Origin: Bacteroidales bacterium
GTDB lineage: Bacteria > Bacteroidota > Bacteroidia > Bacteroidales > P3
Direction: 5' to 3'
Length of the DNA: 64,000 nt
NCBI GenBank assembly: GCA_017545365.1
Contig: JAFWOP010000033.1
Location: 62,001 to 126,000 of the forward strand
Positions within the stretch are counted from its first letter, which is position 1. Each line of letters opens with the position of its first letter. Shown here one piece after another: positions 32,931 through 41,217 of this stretch. The notes below the pieces were generated by a model, which was not told the DNA's origin, searched no databases, and saw nothing but the letters and a program-made list of their open reading frames with translations. The translations under genes and the position numbers were made by a program.

Positions 32931-33197
32931 CTAGCAGCGTTCGCAGAAGGTGACATGCACCGTGTCGCCGAAGCTTTTGCCAATCTTCTGCCGGATGTCC
33001 TTCCGTATACCGATGATGTGGCAGGGAGTGCCCATCCGCACCATCTGTCCGTCGTAAGGCACACCGTCGAAGGTGGCGTGCACCAGCAGCCGCCCTTTCC
33101 CAAAGAGGGCTTTTATGTCGTAAGGAACCTCCACATACGCGGCATCCATGGTGCCGTTCTGGATGATGACAGCGTCAAATTCAAGCATGTTATTCAT
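32931..33197 (-). CDS. DUF1905 domain protein
   Basis: 88 residues, convergent with the Nudix gene (11-nt gap). The sequence [20 protein letters not shown], then [18 protein letters not shown] and [20 protein letters not shown], follows the DUF1905 beta-barrel pattern. Its function is unknown. A terminator for the upstream small ORF on the same strand ends just before its start, so it needs its own promoter or readthrough. Confidence 0.85.
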   Translation of the reverse strand: MNNMLEFDAVIIQNGTMDAAYVEVPYDIKALFGKGRLLVHATFDGVPYDGQMVRMGTPCHIIGIRKDIRQKIGKSFGDTVHVTFCERC

Positions 33198-33211
33198 ACC
33201 GTCCTAAATCA

Positions 33212-33237
33212 AAAAGCCCGCCGTATGGCGAGCTTTT
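33212..33237 (-). terminator. Rho-independent terminator (minus strand)
   Basis: On the minus strand, AAAAGC-CGCC pairs with GGCG-GCTTTT around loop ATAC, followed by further T. It would end the transcript of the small ORF at 33322. Confidence 0.65.
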
Positions 33238-33321
33238 CAAACCCTTTAAACAAAATCATTATGAACACTTTTCTACAATGAGGGTGTCGTTCATACCCTC
33301 TATCACATTGCGTTGTTGCGC

Positions 33322-33456
33322 TTATTCGGCGTTGATGACGGCTTTGTGAACGGCATTCCAGCCAGCGGCATTGATACCCCAGTTGTTGGTGGAGTTCTTG
33401 TTGCCATTGATTCTGACTTTTCTTCTCTTTAATTTTTTGTTAGCATTTATACCCAT
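33322..33456 (-). CDS. 44-residue basic small protein, unknown
   Basis: ATG at 33454-33456, TAA at 33322-33324. The product begins MGINANKKLKRRKVRINGNK and ends GWNAVHKAVINAE. It is strongly basic at the N-terminus and rich in Asn and Ala. A full-consensus promoter lies upstream on the same strand (33533-33563) and a terminator downstream, forming a compact single-gene unit. I do not recognise the family. Confidence 0.55.
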   Translation of the reverse strand: MGINANKKLKRRKVRINGNKNSTNNWGINAAGWNAVHKAVINAE

Positions 33457-33532
33457 GACACAATTATTATTAATTTGTTAACTGCTTGATTTGTTGTGCG
33501 TAATTTGAAAATGTGGCTCAAAAAACGTGTTG

Positions 33533-33563
33533 CAAAATTACAATATTATTTCGACATGGCAAA
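33533..33563 (-). promoter_or_regulatory. Promoter for the 44-residue ORF
   Basis: Minus-strand TTTG (33560-33563), 19-nt spacer, TAATTTTG (33533-33540): exact Bacteroidota consensus. The ORF begins about 77 nt downstream. Confidence 0.65.
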
Positions 33564-33787
33564 ATTTTTTTTCATTTTTCTTTTCCACCACGCCCTTCAA
33601 GCGCTGTGGTGAGTCACTCCCAAGGGATAAAAATCAGGGAAAACGGCGGCGGTTTCAAACAGTTGGTGCCATTTTCGAGACGGTGTCCCTCGGTTGCCGA
33701 AGCGTAAAAGTTATAGAATAATAGCTGGTTAAGCCGTGAATGAGTCTTTTTTATCGGCAAAACTGTCATCAATTTCTAAAAAATGTA

Positions 33788-33795
33788 TATCTTTG
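33788..33795 (+). promoter_or_regulatory. Bacteroidota -7 box (TATCTTTG) for lemA
   Basis: Exact consensus, 31 nt before the LemA ATG. It makes the upstream in-frame start at 33740 impossible for this transcript. Confidence 0.6.
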
Positions 33796-33826
33796 CATTT
33801 TAAATATTTCAAAACATATAACAGTC

Positions 33827-34426
33827 ATGAAGAAATCAACAATTACCCTCCTGGTTGTATTAGGAATTGTAGCCGTTGCCTTCCTTTGGGGTGTCGGTAT
33901 CAACAACAAATTGGTCAACACCGAAGAAAACGTCTCCCAGGCATGGGGGCAGGTGGAGAACGCCTACAAGCGCCGTGCCGACCTCATCCCTCAGTTGGTC
34001 GCCACCGTGCAGGGTGCTGCCAATTATGAAAAGGGCACCCTGACCGAAGTCATCGAGGCCCGTGCCAAGGCTGGCTCCGTACAGGTCGACCCCAACAATC
34101 TCACCGAGGCTAATGTGGCTCAATTCCAAAAGGCTCAGGATGCCCTTTCCAGTGCCCTCACTCGCAGCATCAACGTGGTGGTTGAACGCTATCCCGAACT
34201 GACAGCCACCCAGGGCTTCCGTGACCTGCAGGTTCAGCTCGAAGGCACCGAGAACCGCATCACCACCGAGCGTGGCCGTTTCAACGACGCTGTGAATGCT
34301 TATAACAAGATGCTCCGCCGCTTCCCCAACAACATCGTCGCGGGCATCTGCGGTTTTGAAAAGAAGGGCTACTTCACCGCTCCTGAGGGTAGCGAAGAAC
34401 CCGTCGAAGTGAAATTTGACTTCTGA
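33827..34426 (+). CDS. lemA: LemA family protein
   Basis: 199 residues from the ATG at 33827. One N-terminal membrane helix (residues 6-23), then the LemA helical domain: VNTEENVSQAWGQVENAYKRRADLIPQLV-like, KGTLTEVIEARAKAG, and the C-terminal FNDAVNAYNKMLRRFPNNI. LemA is a membrane-anchored helical-bundle protein of unclear function. The next gene, encoding a TPM-domain protein, overlaps the stop by one base; LemA and TPM genes often pair. Confidence 0.93.
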   Translation: MKKSTITLLVVLGIVAVAFLWGVGINNKLVNTEENVSQAWGQVENAYKRRADLIPQLVATVQGAANYEKGTLTEVIEARAKAGSVQVDPNNLTEANVAQFQKAQDALSSALTRSINVVVERYPELTATQGFRDLQVQLEGTENRITTERGRFNDAVNAYNKMLRRFPNNIVAGICGFEKKGYFTAPEGSEEPVEVKFDF

Positions 34427-35232
34427 TGAAGCGGCTTTTCCTTCTCCTGTTCCTGTTGCCGACATGCTTCATGTCGGCACAGGACTTGTGGTGTCCCGAA
34501 CCCACCAACCGTCTGGTCAACGACTACTCCTCCATGCTCTCCGATAAACAGCGCGAAACCTTGGAGAAACGGCTTGTGGCTTTCGACGACAGCACCTCCA
34601 ACCAAATCCTCGTCATCATCACCCCGTCGCTCCACGGATGCGAAATCATGGAGCTGGGTACCCGCATCGGTACCACTTGGGGCGTGGGGCAGAAGGACTT
34701 GAAAAACGGTGTCCTCATCCTCATCAAATCCAAGACCGAGGAGGAGCCCTACGGCGATGTTGCCCTTCTGCCTGGATATGGCCTCGAGGGCGCACTGCCC
34801 GATGCCTTCTGCAAGCACATCATTGACGACCAGATGATTGACCCCTTATCGAATGGCGACTACTACAAGGCTATCTCGCAGGCTTTAGACGTCATTGAAC
34901 CCGTCTGTCGTGGCGAGTACAATTACGACCAGTATCGTCAGGAGAACCGCCGTGCGCTCTTCACCATGTTGGGTGTCTTGCTCCTGTTGGTTATTGTTTG
35001 TTTCGTTCTGGGCGCCCGTTACAACAAGAAGCATCCCCATGACTTCGACAAAGACGACTTCACCGGTGGCAGCTCCTCGGGCAGCAGCCGCAACCGTCGT
35101 GGCGGCATCTATTGGGGCGGCATCCCCGGCGGCTTTGGCGGTGGCTTCGGCAGCTCCTCAGGCGGTTTCGGTGGCTTTGGCGGCTTTGGAGGCGGCAGTT
35201 TCGGTGGCGGCGGAGCACACGGCCGTTTCTGA
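34426..35232 (+). CDS. TPM domain membrane protein (YgcG-like) with Gly-rich tail
   Basis: 268 residues. Signal peptide 1-19, a TPM (TLP18.3/Psb32/MOLO-1) domain at about 25-165 (RLVNDYSSMLSDKQRETLEK, QILVIITPSLHG, GVLILIKSKTEEEPYGDVAL), a membrane helix at about 185-203, then a Ser/Gly-rich tail ending in GGGSFGGGGAHGRF. The domain faces the periplasm. The function is unknown; some TPM proteins act in membrane-protein repair. It is translationally coupled to lemA. Confidence 0.88.
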   Translation: MKRLFLLLFLLPTCFMSAQDLWCPEPTNRLVNDYSSMLSDKQRETLEKRLVAFDDSTSNQILVIITPSLHGCEIMELGTRIGTTWGVGQKDLKNGVLILIKSKTEEEPYGDVALLPGYGLEGALPDAFCKHIIDDQMIDPLSNGDYYKAISQALDVIEPVCRGEYNYDQYRQENRRALFTMLGVLLLLVIVCFVLGARYNKKHPHDFDKDDFTGGSSSGSSRNRRGGIYWGGIPGGFGGGFGSSSGGFGGFGGFGGGSFGGGGAHGRF

Positions 35233-35650
35233 ATCTGCTCGGATGTTATAGTTGACCGTCTTTTCAACAGCACAGAAGATGCTGAATTTTAATAGTGTTG
35301 CGGAAGTAGGATGCAAAACAAGCCAGTTCGCTTTGTCGAAATGGAGCAATATCTCGAAGAACCCCACACAAGGATGAGGTCGCGACCAAAAGGAACAACC
35401 TCTCTATTCGCAGTGTAGACCAAGGTTAGCCTTACGACTCAGAGTCTCGTAGTGAAGTTGAGATAGTAGAGCAAGGCGAAACGGTGTACATCAACGACAT
35501 TGGGAAAGTTTGAAAAACAATCAGCCATAGTTTACATTAGGGGTCTGAATTTAAAGAGAAAGAAAAAAGAAGTAAAAAGGGTGTTGAAAGAAGCCACCCT
35601 CATCTTTACTTCCCGTAGAGGAACCATAGCCTCTATTGTTCCTATTCCTC
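35233..35650. other. Gap with left member of a diverged repeat pair
   Basis: No gene seen. Positions 35240-35520 share scattered blocks with 36020-36220: GCTGAAT(C/T)TTAATA, AACCCCACACAAG, CGCAGTGT, ACTCAG(A/C)GTCTCG, GTAGTGAAG/GAAGTGAAG, GCGAAACGG. The two members flank the degraded gene at 35651. Confidence 0.5.
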
Positions 35651-36034
35651 CTACGCCGGTACCGCCACTGGTGACGTAGCGGTGCCAGGCAGCGAGCCGC
35701 GGGTCACCTGGTAGGCCGCCACCACTGTGCCGCTCTGGTCTGCCTCGTCCTTGAAGAAGTAGGCGGTGAAAATGTCCAGGCTTCCGCTCGTGGAGGCGTT
35801 GTGCTCGCTCACCACGGCGGGCCTGTCTTCGAGCGAAGGGTACAACGTGTCCGCGAAAGCGCAGTAGGGGTTCGCCGGGCTGGCCAGCTGCACGTAACGC
35901 ACCATTTGCGCGAGGGTCTTCGAGGTGCTGCGGGTCACCTTCTCGCTGGTGATGGTACGTCCGTTCACCTGACGGGTGGTTATGCCGCCAATCAACCCTG
36001 TCTGTTTTCTGAAAACACCTTGGCTCTTATGCAA
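35651..36034 (-). pseudogene. Remnant of a Bacteroidales multicopy hypothetical protein
   Basis: 127 codons opening with a TTG just inside an upstream in-frame stop. The start of the recognisable similarity is GVFRKQTGLIGGITTRQVNG; later TRSTSKTLAQMVRYVQ, TAYFFKDEADQSG and VVAAYQVTRGSLPG. The pattern (short strand-rich N-terminus, then a Q-rich helix, then a YxVxxGSLP motif) resembles small Bacteroidales proteins of unknown function that occur in many copies. The C-terminal part expected after GSLP is missing and no proper start codon is visible, so it looks truncated at both ends. It is flanked by diverged repeats. Confidence 0.45.
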
Positions 36035-36260
36035 TATGTGATTGATTCCTCAACAGCCTCGAAGAAGCTGAATCTTAATAACCCCACACAAGAAACGCAG
36101 TGTGGGGAGTAGGTAAAAAGTCTGCTACTCAGCGTCTCGAAGTGAAGCAAGTTCGGTGTACTTGCGATAGTGGAGCAAAAGCGAAACGGAGAACGCAATG
36201 ACAATGAAAACGAATTAGTAGAACCCACCTTTATTCATGTTTGACATGAACGAGGTCTTT
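36035..36260. other. Gap with right member of the diverged repeat pair
   Basis: It carries the blocks matching 35240-35520, plus a CCCCACAC/GTGTGGGG hairpin near 36082-36108. No gene seen. Confidence 0.45.
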
Positions 36261-37328
36261 CTAGATGTCTTTATCTTGTGGGATGATTAGCTCAGAATGC
36301 GGGTTGAGTTGATGGCGGTGCCAGTTCTCCGTGGCGAGTTCCTTTGAGGCGTTGGCATAGCAGTATTCACACTGATGCGGGCAGGTGTTGTACTGCCCGA
36401 TGTCCTTGCTCACCATGCAGCCGCAGGCCGCCCGCTGCCCCTTATCGGGCATCTTCTTCTTTTGAATGGCTGCTGTGCCGTCGTCCAGTTGGATGGCACC
36501 TTCGGGTAACTCCACATTGCCGAACATGTCTTTTTCAGCAGGGATTATCCTAACACCGAGATAATCCATCAATGCCTTGTCATTGTGGGCAAGTCGGATA
36601 ATCAAATCGTGGTCGATGCAGCTATTATGTGCCATACCTGGCAAATTAATCTTCTCCCCGCAGGTGGCCAATGTGTAGCCCCACTTCTTGTTGAGTTCCA
36701 CAAGTTGCTTGGCGAAGTCAAACATTTCCTGTTCAGTCCATTCTCGATAGTTGATGTTCGACTCTTTCAGGTTGTGCTTTACCTTGCGATATGTGGCGAT
36801 GTCTGCAAAGCTGAACACCAGTTTCTCTGTATACCCTTTCAGCTGGTTACCGATGCGTTCAATCTTGTCAAGCAGCACATCTGAGGTGATTCTATCCGTC
36901 AGCACCAGCGGATCGAAACGCCAGATAACCCTGCCTAGGCCAAGGCAGTCCACAAGTCTCTTGAAAGTGTCTATACGCCCTGCCAGCGGTCGCACATTCT
37001 TCTCCAACCCCTCACACTCATAGTTATTCAGCGTATATTGGATATAGCAGCCGATATTACGTTTATCGAGTTCGTCCAGATGCTCCAACAGAGGCTTGGG
37101 ATACTTCGACCAAAAGACAATAAACCGCGTGTCCTGATACGACACATACCCCTTCTTGTTGTTGAACGGATTAATCCAAGCCGAATACCCCTTCCGCAGC
37201 CGATAAAAGAACCAGTCAACATAGAACGCCGGAATATCCGTCGCCCTACTCGCCGACACAATCACCGGGTGCATCGTAGTCTCCACCACGCTCCCATCGT
37301 CAAGGGTGATATGTACTTTGTTTGACAT
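36261..37328 (-). CDS. DUF1848 family protein (Cys-cluster, radical-SAM-like context)
   Basis: 355 residues. It begins MHPVIVSASRATDIPAFYVD after a short leader, typical of DUF1848, with PFNNKKGYVSYQDTRFIVFWSK downstream. The C-terminal cluster CGCMVSKDIG then CPHQCEYCYAN (about residues 302-326) supplies five or more Cys likely to bind an iron-sulfur cluster; the CxxCxYCY pattern recalls spore-photoproduct-lyase-like radical SAM proteins. Reaction unknown. It is transcribed away from an AT-rich region of hypothetical genes. Confidence 0.85.
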   Translation of the reverse strand: MSNKVHITLDDGSVVETTMHPVIVSASRATDIPAFYVDWFFYRLRKGYSAWINPFNNKKGYVSYQDTRFIVFWSKYPKPLLEHLDELDKRNIGCYIQYTLNNYECEGLEKNVRPLAGRIDTFKRLVDCLGLGRVIWRFDPLVLTDRITSDVLLDKIERIGNQLKGYTEKLVFSFADIATYRKVKHNLKESNINYREWTEQEMFDFAKQLVELNKKWGYTLATCGEKINLPGMAHNSCIDHDLIIRLAHNDKALMDYLGVRIIPAEKDMFGNVELPEGAIQLDDGTAAIQKKKMPDKGQRAACGCMVSKDIGQYNTCPHQCEYCYANASKELATENWHRHQLNPHSELIIPQDKDI

Positions 37329-37377
37329 AAATAAACGGAATTATCTACTTTAGTCTTGTTAAAATGGAGTATAACAA

Positions 37378-37401
37378 AAAGGAGGTCGTCTGACTTCCTT
37401 T
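37378..37401 (-). terminator. Terminator for the minus-strand gene at 37431
   Basis: Arms AAAGGAAGTC and GACCTCCTTT (minus-strand reading) pair at 9 of 10 positions around loop AGAC, followed by T residues. Confidence 0.6.
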
Positions 37402-37430
37402 AGTTTATTTAGATTTACGCTATCAATTAT

Positions 37431-37865
37431 TCAAACCAACTTTATTAGTTTCTGAAATAATTCATCTGTCGTTATTTTCTCTTCCCAATAATCAATCAAT
37501 ATTTCTTTGTTTTTCATAATCCATTGTTTTATCCCATTGATTTGTGTTTGACTGATTTTGATTTTATTCAAGTCATTGTTCTTTAACAATATCTTTGGCT
37601 CGTCAGAAATGGAAATGGGAATCAGTTCGTTGATTTGAATTTTTGTAGCCGTATTGTTTTGGAACTTTATTCGTGGCAGATTATGTTTCCCCGTCGATTG
37701 TGTATTATTAGTTTGCACCCATATAATAACATCCAATCCCGTAGTGTTTTGTGAAATGTTTGCCATTTCTAACAACATTTCATCGGTATAGACGGTCTGC
37801 AATAGTTCTTCTATTGTCTCATAATTTTGGTCTTCAACAAATTCGTTGTAACTCAATATATTCAT
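37431..37865 (-). CDS. Hypothetical protein, AT-rich
   Basis: 144 residues, starting MNILSYNEFVEDQNYETIEE. Rich in Ile, Asn and Lys, with a conserved-looking core GLDVIIWVQTNNTQSTGKHN and a helical C-terminus ending LFQKLIKLV. Base composition is clearly more AT-rich than neighbouring genes, a sign of recent acquisition. I recall similar short Bacteroidota proteins with an IWV-TN/P core but no function. A terminator lies just past its stop. Confidence 0.6.
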   Translation of the reverse strand: MNILSYNEFVEDQNYETIEELLQTVYTDEMLLEMANISQNTTGLDVIIWVQTNNTQSTGKHNLPRIKFQNNTATKIQINELIPISISDEPKILLKNNDLNKIKISQTQINGIKQWIMKNKEILIDYWEEKITTDELFQKLIKLV

Positions 37866-37942
37866 ACCAATTTGTATTTTGATTTGTTTTTCTGTGCCTT
37901 TTTAGATATAACTTATTATGCAAGTAAATAATGTTTTATGGT

Positions 37943-38134
37943 TTATAAATCTTCCCTACTGAACGATACCCTTTCTCTTTCTTCAAATTCAAAGGTTTTC
38001 CAATTAAATTGAAATGCTATACCTTTACTATCATAACCAAACATATAACAATGAGGAGTTAAAATGGGGCTTAAAGCAGAATTAAAATGGACAATACATT
38101 TGTCTATATCGTTGTTCCAAAATGTATTATCCAC
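37943..38134 (-). CDS. Fragmentary hypothetical protein
   Basis: 63 residues from a GTG at 38134; the open frame extends upstream about 16 codons to a stop without an ATG. The core HFNSALSPILTPHCYMFGYD and GIAFQFNWKTFEFEERE looks like a real folded segment. The 5' end runs into a palindrome (GAAAGTCC-ATA-GGACTTTC on the plus strand, about 38141-38159), so the gene is probably truncated. Confidence 0.4.
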   Translation of the reverse strand: MDNTFWNNDIDKCIVHFNSALSPILTPHCYMFGYDSKGIAFQFNWKTFEFEERERVSFSREDL

Positions 38135-38291
38135 TTTGACGAAAGTCCATAGGACTTTCCGTTTGTTCTCCGCTTCGCTATCGGAAGCCTACATGATTTC
38201 CTTCATATATGAAGGCGTAACACATTACTGCATTCACATGTACAATAAAGCATGCCCACCCTATGAGGGGCCTGTTTTATGGTGATATGTG

Positions 38292-39839
38292 TTAGCTTTC
38301 GAGGTGTTCTTTGCGCAGGAGGTCGTTGACGGTCTTGACGGGGTTGAAGGTGGCGAGAGGCACTTCGACAAAGAGGGTAATCCAGTTTGCCATAGCACCG
38401 TTCCAGAGGCCCGGGAGTTCCTGCGACTTGAGGATGGTGGCTCCTTTGCTCTTCTTGCTGATGAATCCTGTGGCCGGGTCGATGTACTGCCGTAGGTTGA
38501 AGTAACGGCCATGATAGTCTTTGATAGCACAGACGAGGTCGACAGGGTTGAAGTGGGTGGCGCTGGCGAGGATGGCTTCTTGGGCGGGGTCCTTCTTGTT
38601 GATTTGTGCGGTCTCGACAATCTGAAGGCTTTTGACACCTTGGGTGTTGAGGGTGAAGAAGGGGCCACCGCCGGGTTCGCCTTGATTCTTGACCATGCCG
38701 CAGACGCGCATCGGGCGGTTAAGAAGGGCGCGTAGCTGTTGGACCTGTTTCTTGAAGTTGCTCTTGCGGTAGTCTTCGTCGAGGTTGATGTGGAGCTGCT
38801 TTTGAGCAAAACGTTCGATTTTTATCAGGTCTTTCTTGCTGACTTTCTTGTCGAGGAGGCGGAGGTACTCGAAGGTTTGCTGCTGTAGGTTGAGCAGAAG
38901 CCCGGCAAGTACTTTCTTGTAGACTATGGTGGTGTGCTTCATCCAGTCAGGTACGACGTTGTCGATGTTTTTCACAAAGATGATGTCGGCATGCTGCTCG
39001 TTGAGGTTCTCGATGAGAGCTCCATGCCCGCCGGGACGGAAGACCAGCTTGCCTTCGTCGTCGCGGATGGGGTTGTTCTGCTCGTCCACGGCGATGATGT
39101 CGGTGTAGTGCTTCTGCTCGGAGAAGGTGATATGGAGCTTTACATGGAAGGCGTCTTCATAGTATCGCTTCACTTCGGCAATCTTCTTGCGGAAGAGGGT
39201 GCGGTGTTCGGGTGATACGGTGAAGTGGATGTTGACGGTGTCGTTGCTCATGCGGGCATATTCGGCACCTTCGACGATGTGTTCTTCGATGGGTGTGCGC
39301 TGGAGGTGTCCGTATTTGTGGAATTTGAGCAGTCCTTTAGGGAGGTTGCCGTAGCCCATGTATTGCTCTTTGAGTAGGAAGTTGATGATGGTGGTGAAGT
39401 CGCCACGATTCATATAGTCCTCGAAGTCGGCGTTGTATTTCGACATGCAGTCGACGAGGTCGTTATAGAATGCAAAGGTGCGGATTTTTTCGAGGAACTC
39501 CTTCACGGAGGGGTGTTCTTTCTCGATTTTGTAGTCGATGCCGAAATAGGTGGAGGCGAAGGAGTAGAGGTCTTTGAACATGCGGGTGGCGGCACCAGAG
39601 GCGGGAACGAACTTGAGGAGTTTCTTGTCCCGTGAGGCTTTGGCATAGTAGTCGACATAGCGGTTGATGTCGGCATCGCTGAGGCGTAAAATACCGCGGT
39701 TTTCGACAGTCGCGGCTTCAATGAGTTGGGTTTTTGGGAAACCCTGTCGGAAGTTGTCTATTTGATGGTTGACAGCTTCTTCCGTCAAACCAAGTGCGGC
39801 CATTTGCTTGCGGTCGCTATCGGTGAATTGAAAAGGCAT
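38292..39839 (-). CDS. DUF4301 family protein
   Basis: 515 residues, full length for the family. Signatures: LLKFVPASGAATRMFKDLY near residue 75-93 (a sugar-nucleotidyltransferase-like loop), FRPGGHGALIENLNE around 270, and VCGMVKNQGEPGGGPFF around 380. The motifs recall UDP-sugar pyrophosphorylases (a GGG loop and a GHG loop), so a nucleotidyltransferase fold is likely, but the substrate is unknown. It is cytoplasmic with no signal peptide. Confidence 0.88.
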   Translation of the reverse strand: MPFQFTDSDRKQMAALGLTEEAVNHQIDNFRQGFPKTQLIEAATVENRGILRLSDADINRYVDYYAKASRDKKLLKFVPASGAATRMFKDLYSFASTYFGIDYKIEKEHPSVKEFLEKIRTFAFYNDLVDCMSKYNADFEDYMNRGDFTTIINFLLKEQYMGYGNLPKGLLKFHKYGHLQRTPIEEHIVEGAEYARMSNDTVNIHFTVSPEHRTLFRKKIAEVKRYYEDAFHVKLHITFSEQKHYTDIIAVDEQNNPIRDDEGKLVFRPGGHGALIENLNEQHADIIFVKNIDNVVPDWMKHTTIVYKKVLAGLLLNLQQQTFEYLRLLDKKVSKKDLIKIERFAQKQLHINLDEDYRKSNFKKQVQQLRALLNRPMRVCGMVKNQGEPGGGPFFTLNTQGVKSLQIVETAQINKKDPAQEAILASATHFNPVDLVCAIKDYHGRYFNLRQYIDPATGFISKKSKGATILKSQELPGLWNGAMANWITLFVEVPLATFNPVKTVNDLLRKEHLES

Positions 39840-39916
39840 GGGCTATGGATGCGTTCTATTAATTCAGTTTTGAAAGCGCGTGTCTTCGGCACGCTGGGGT
39901 ATATTTACTTGGTGGT

Positions 39917-39970
39917 CCCCACATAAAACGGGATTGCTCCTATTCGGCCGCGACCCCATTTTATGTGGGG
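39917..39970. repeat. 12-bp perfect inverted repeat, 30-bp spacer
   Basis: CCCCACATAAAA (39917-39928) and TTTTATGTGGGG (39959-39970). It lies between DUF4301 and the lipoprotein gene, both on the minus strand, beside a second hairpin GAGGGCTT/AAGCCCTC (39975-39998). Neither has a following T run; mRNA structures between the two genes are possible. Confidence 0.55.
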
Positions 39971-40005
39971 TATAGAGGGCTTTCTTTTATAAGCCCTCAA
40001 AAAGA

Positions 40006-40449
40006 TTAAATGTCGCGGAAATCGGCTCGGCCTAAGACTTTCTCGCCGACAATCTTGACGGTGGCGGAGACTACTTCGCCCTCTTTGAGGCGGATGGATT
40101 TCTCGCCTTCACGGTAGTATTCTTTGTTGTTCAGGGTGTCGGGCTCTTTGACGCGGGCAACGATAGTGAAGATGGCGGGGGCGTAGAATTTGGTTTTGTA
40201 AATGCCGTTGGCGTTGCATTGGCCCGTGTCGGAGATGGTGCCGACGATGGGGTTCAGGGGGTCGGCTTCGTTCTTTTTGACATATTGGACTTTCACCCAT
40301 GCACCGCCAGCAGGGGCGTTGTCGTACTTGGAATCGATTACTGTGACATCGAGATAGCACCACGTATCCTTATGACAGGATGAAAAAGCGAGTGTGGATA
40401 ATAAACTGATTAACAGAATTCCGATTGGCAGAAGGCGTTTTTTCTTCAT
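40006..40449 (-). CDS. Lipoprotein of unknown function
   Basis: 147 residues. Signal peptide with lipobox AFSSC (Cys at about 25). The mature domain is beta-rich (CYLDVTVIDSKYDNAPAGGA, GIYKTKFYAPAIFTIVAR), resembling a carboxypeptidase-regulatory/Ig-like fold that modulates surface adhesion or TonB components. No specific family recognised. Confidence 0.65.
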   Translation of the reverse strand: MKKKRLLPIGILLISLLSTLAFSSCHKDTWCYLDVTVIDSKYDNAPAGGAWVKVQYVKKNEADPLNPIVGTISDTGQCNANGIYKTKFYAPAIFTIVARVKEPDTLNNKEYYREGEKSIRLKEGEVVSATVKIVGEKVLGRADFRDI

Positions 40450-40464
40450 AAAAAATCGTTTATT

Positions 40465-40498
40465 TTTGTGTTTATATGAATTTTTTTGACTAATTTTG
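40465..40498 (+). promoter_or_regulatory. Promoter for the cyclophilin-pheS operon
   Basis: TTTG at 40465-40468, 22-nt spacer, TAATTTTG at 40491-40498; 29 nt before the ATG at 40528. Confidence 0.55.
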
Positions 40499-40527
40499 CA
40501 ACTGCAAAGATAACAAAAAATCGTGGT

Positions 40528-41217
40528 ATGACAACAAAAAAAATTAGTTTTTTATTATTTTTCTTCTTTATTTCATGGGTTTCATTCTCTCAAGATATTG
40601 GGAGTCAGAGGAAAAGTCCAGAGAAGGCTTATTTCGTTAAAATTGAGACCTCATATGGTGACATGGTGGTAAAATTGTATAACGAGACCCCTCTCCACCG
40701 TGATAATTTCATAAAGTTGGTGAAAGAGGGAACGTATAACGATTTGCTTTTTCACCGGGTCATCAACCAGTTTATGATACAGGGCGGCGACCCCAAATCG
40801 CGCGATGCAAAGCCGGGTCAGATGCTTGGCGACGGGGAGTTGGGCTATACCCTCCCGGCTGAGTTTGTACCGGGTCTTTACCATAAGAAAGGGGCATTGG
40901 CTGCTGCACGGCAGGCGGATGCCGTGAACCCGGAGAAGCGCTCCTCTTCTTGTCAGTTTTACATTGTCCAGGGGACGACGTGGGATGCCAATAAGTTGAA
41001 AATGCTTGAGCAGCGTATGGGCAAGACGTTCACTCCCGAACAAGCACAGGTGTATGCCACACTCGGCGGGACACCCTTTCTGGATGGCGACTATACTGTG
41101 TTTGGTGAAGTGGTGGAGGGTATAGATGTGGTTGACAAGATTGCCGCCGTGACCTGCGGGCCGAACGACCGCCCCGTTGAAGATGTTAAAATGAAGATGT
41201 ATATTGTAGAGAGATGA
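40528..41217 (+). CDS. Secreted cyclophilin-type peptidyl-prolyl isomerase
   Basis: 229 residues from the ATG at 40528; the ORF's earlier start (40486) overlaps the promoter. Signal peptide ends near VSFSQ. Cyclophilin landmarks: FHRVINQFMIQGGDP, SSCQFYIVQGT, and VFGEVVEGIDVVDKI. The insert NKLKMLEQRMGKTFTPEQ is characteristic of Bacteroidota periplasmic cyclophilins. It catalyses proline isomerisation in exported proteins. Its stop overlaps pheS by 4 bases (ATGA). Confidence 0.93.
   Translation: MTTKKISFLLFFFFISWVSFSQDIGSQRKSPEKAYFVKIETSYGDMVVKLYNETPLHRDNFIKLVKEGTYNDLLFHRVINQFMIQGGDPKSRDAKPGQMLGDGELGYTLPAEFVPGLYHKKGALAAARQADAVNPEKRSSSCQFYIVQGTTWDANKLKMLEQRMGKTFTPEQAQVYATLGGTPFLDGDYTVFGEVVEGIDVVDKIAAVTCGPNDRPVEDVKMKMYIVER

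Larger units (their letters stand above)
33457..33826. other. 370-bp divergent gap
   Basis: It holds the minus-strand promoter at 33533-33563 and the lemA promoter box at 33788. Two overlapping plus-strand frames of about 64 codons between have no family signature and unlikely composition; I see no further gene. Confidence 0.5.

Noticed and set aside
33513..33721. Two overlapping 64-codon plus-strand ORFs before lemA
   Set aside because: They overlap the minus-strand promoter, have no recognisable motif and share the same DNA in two frames.
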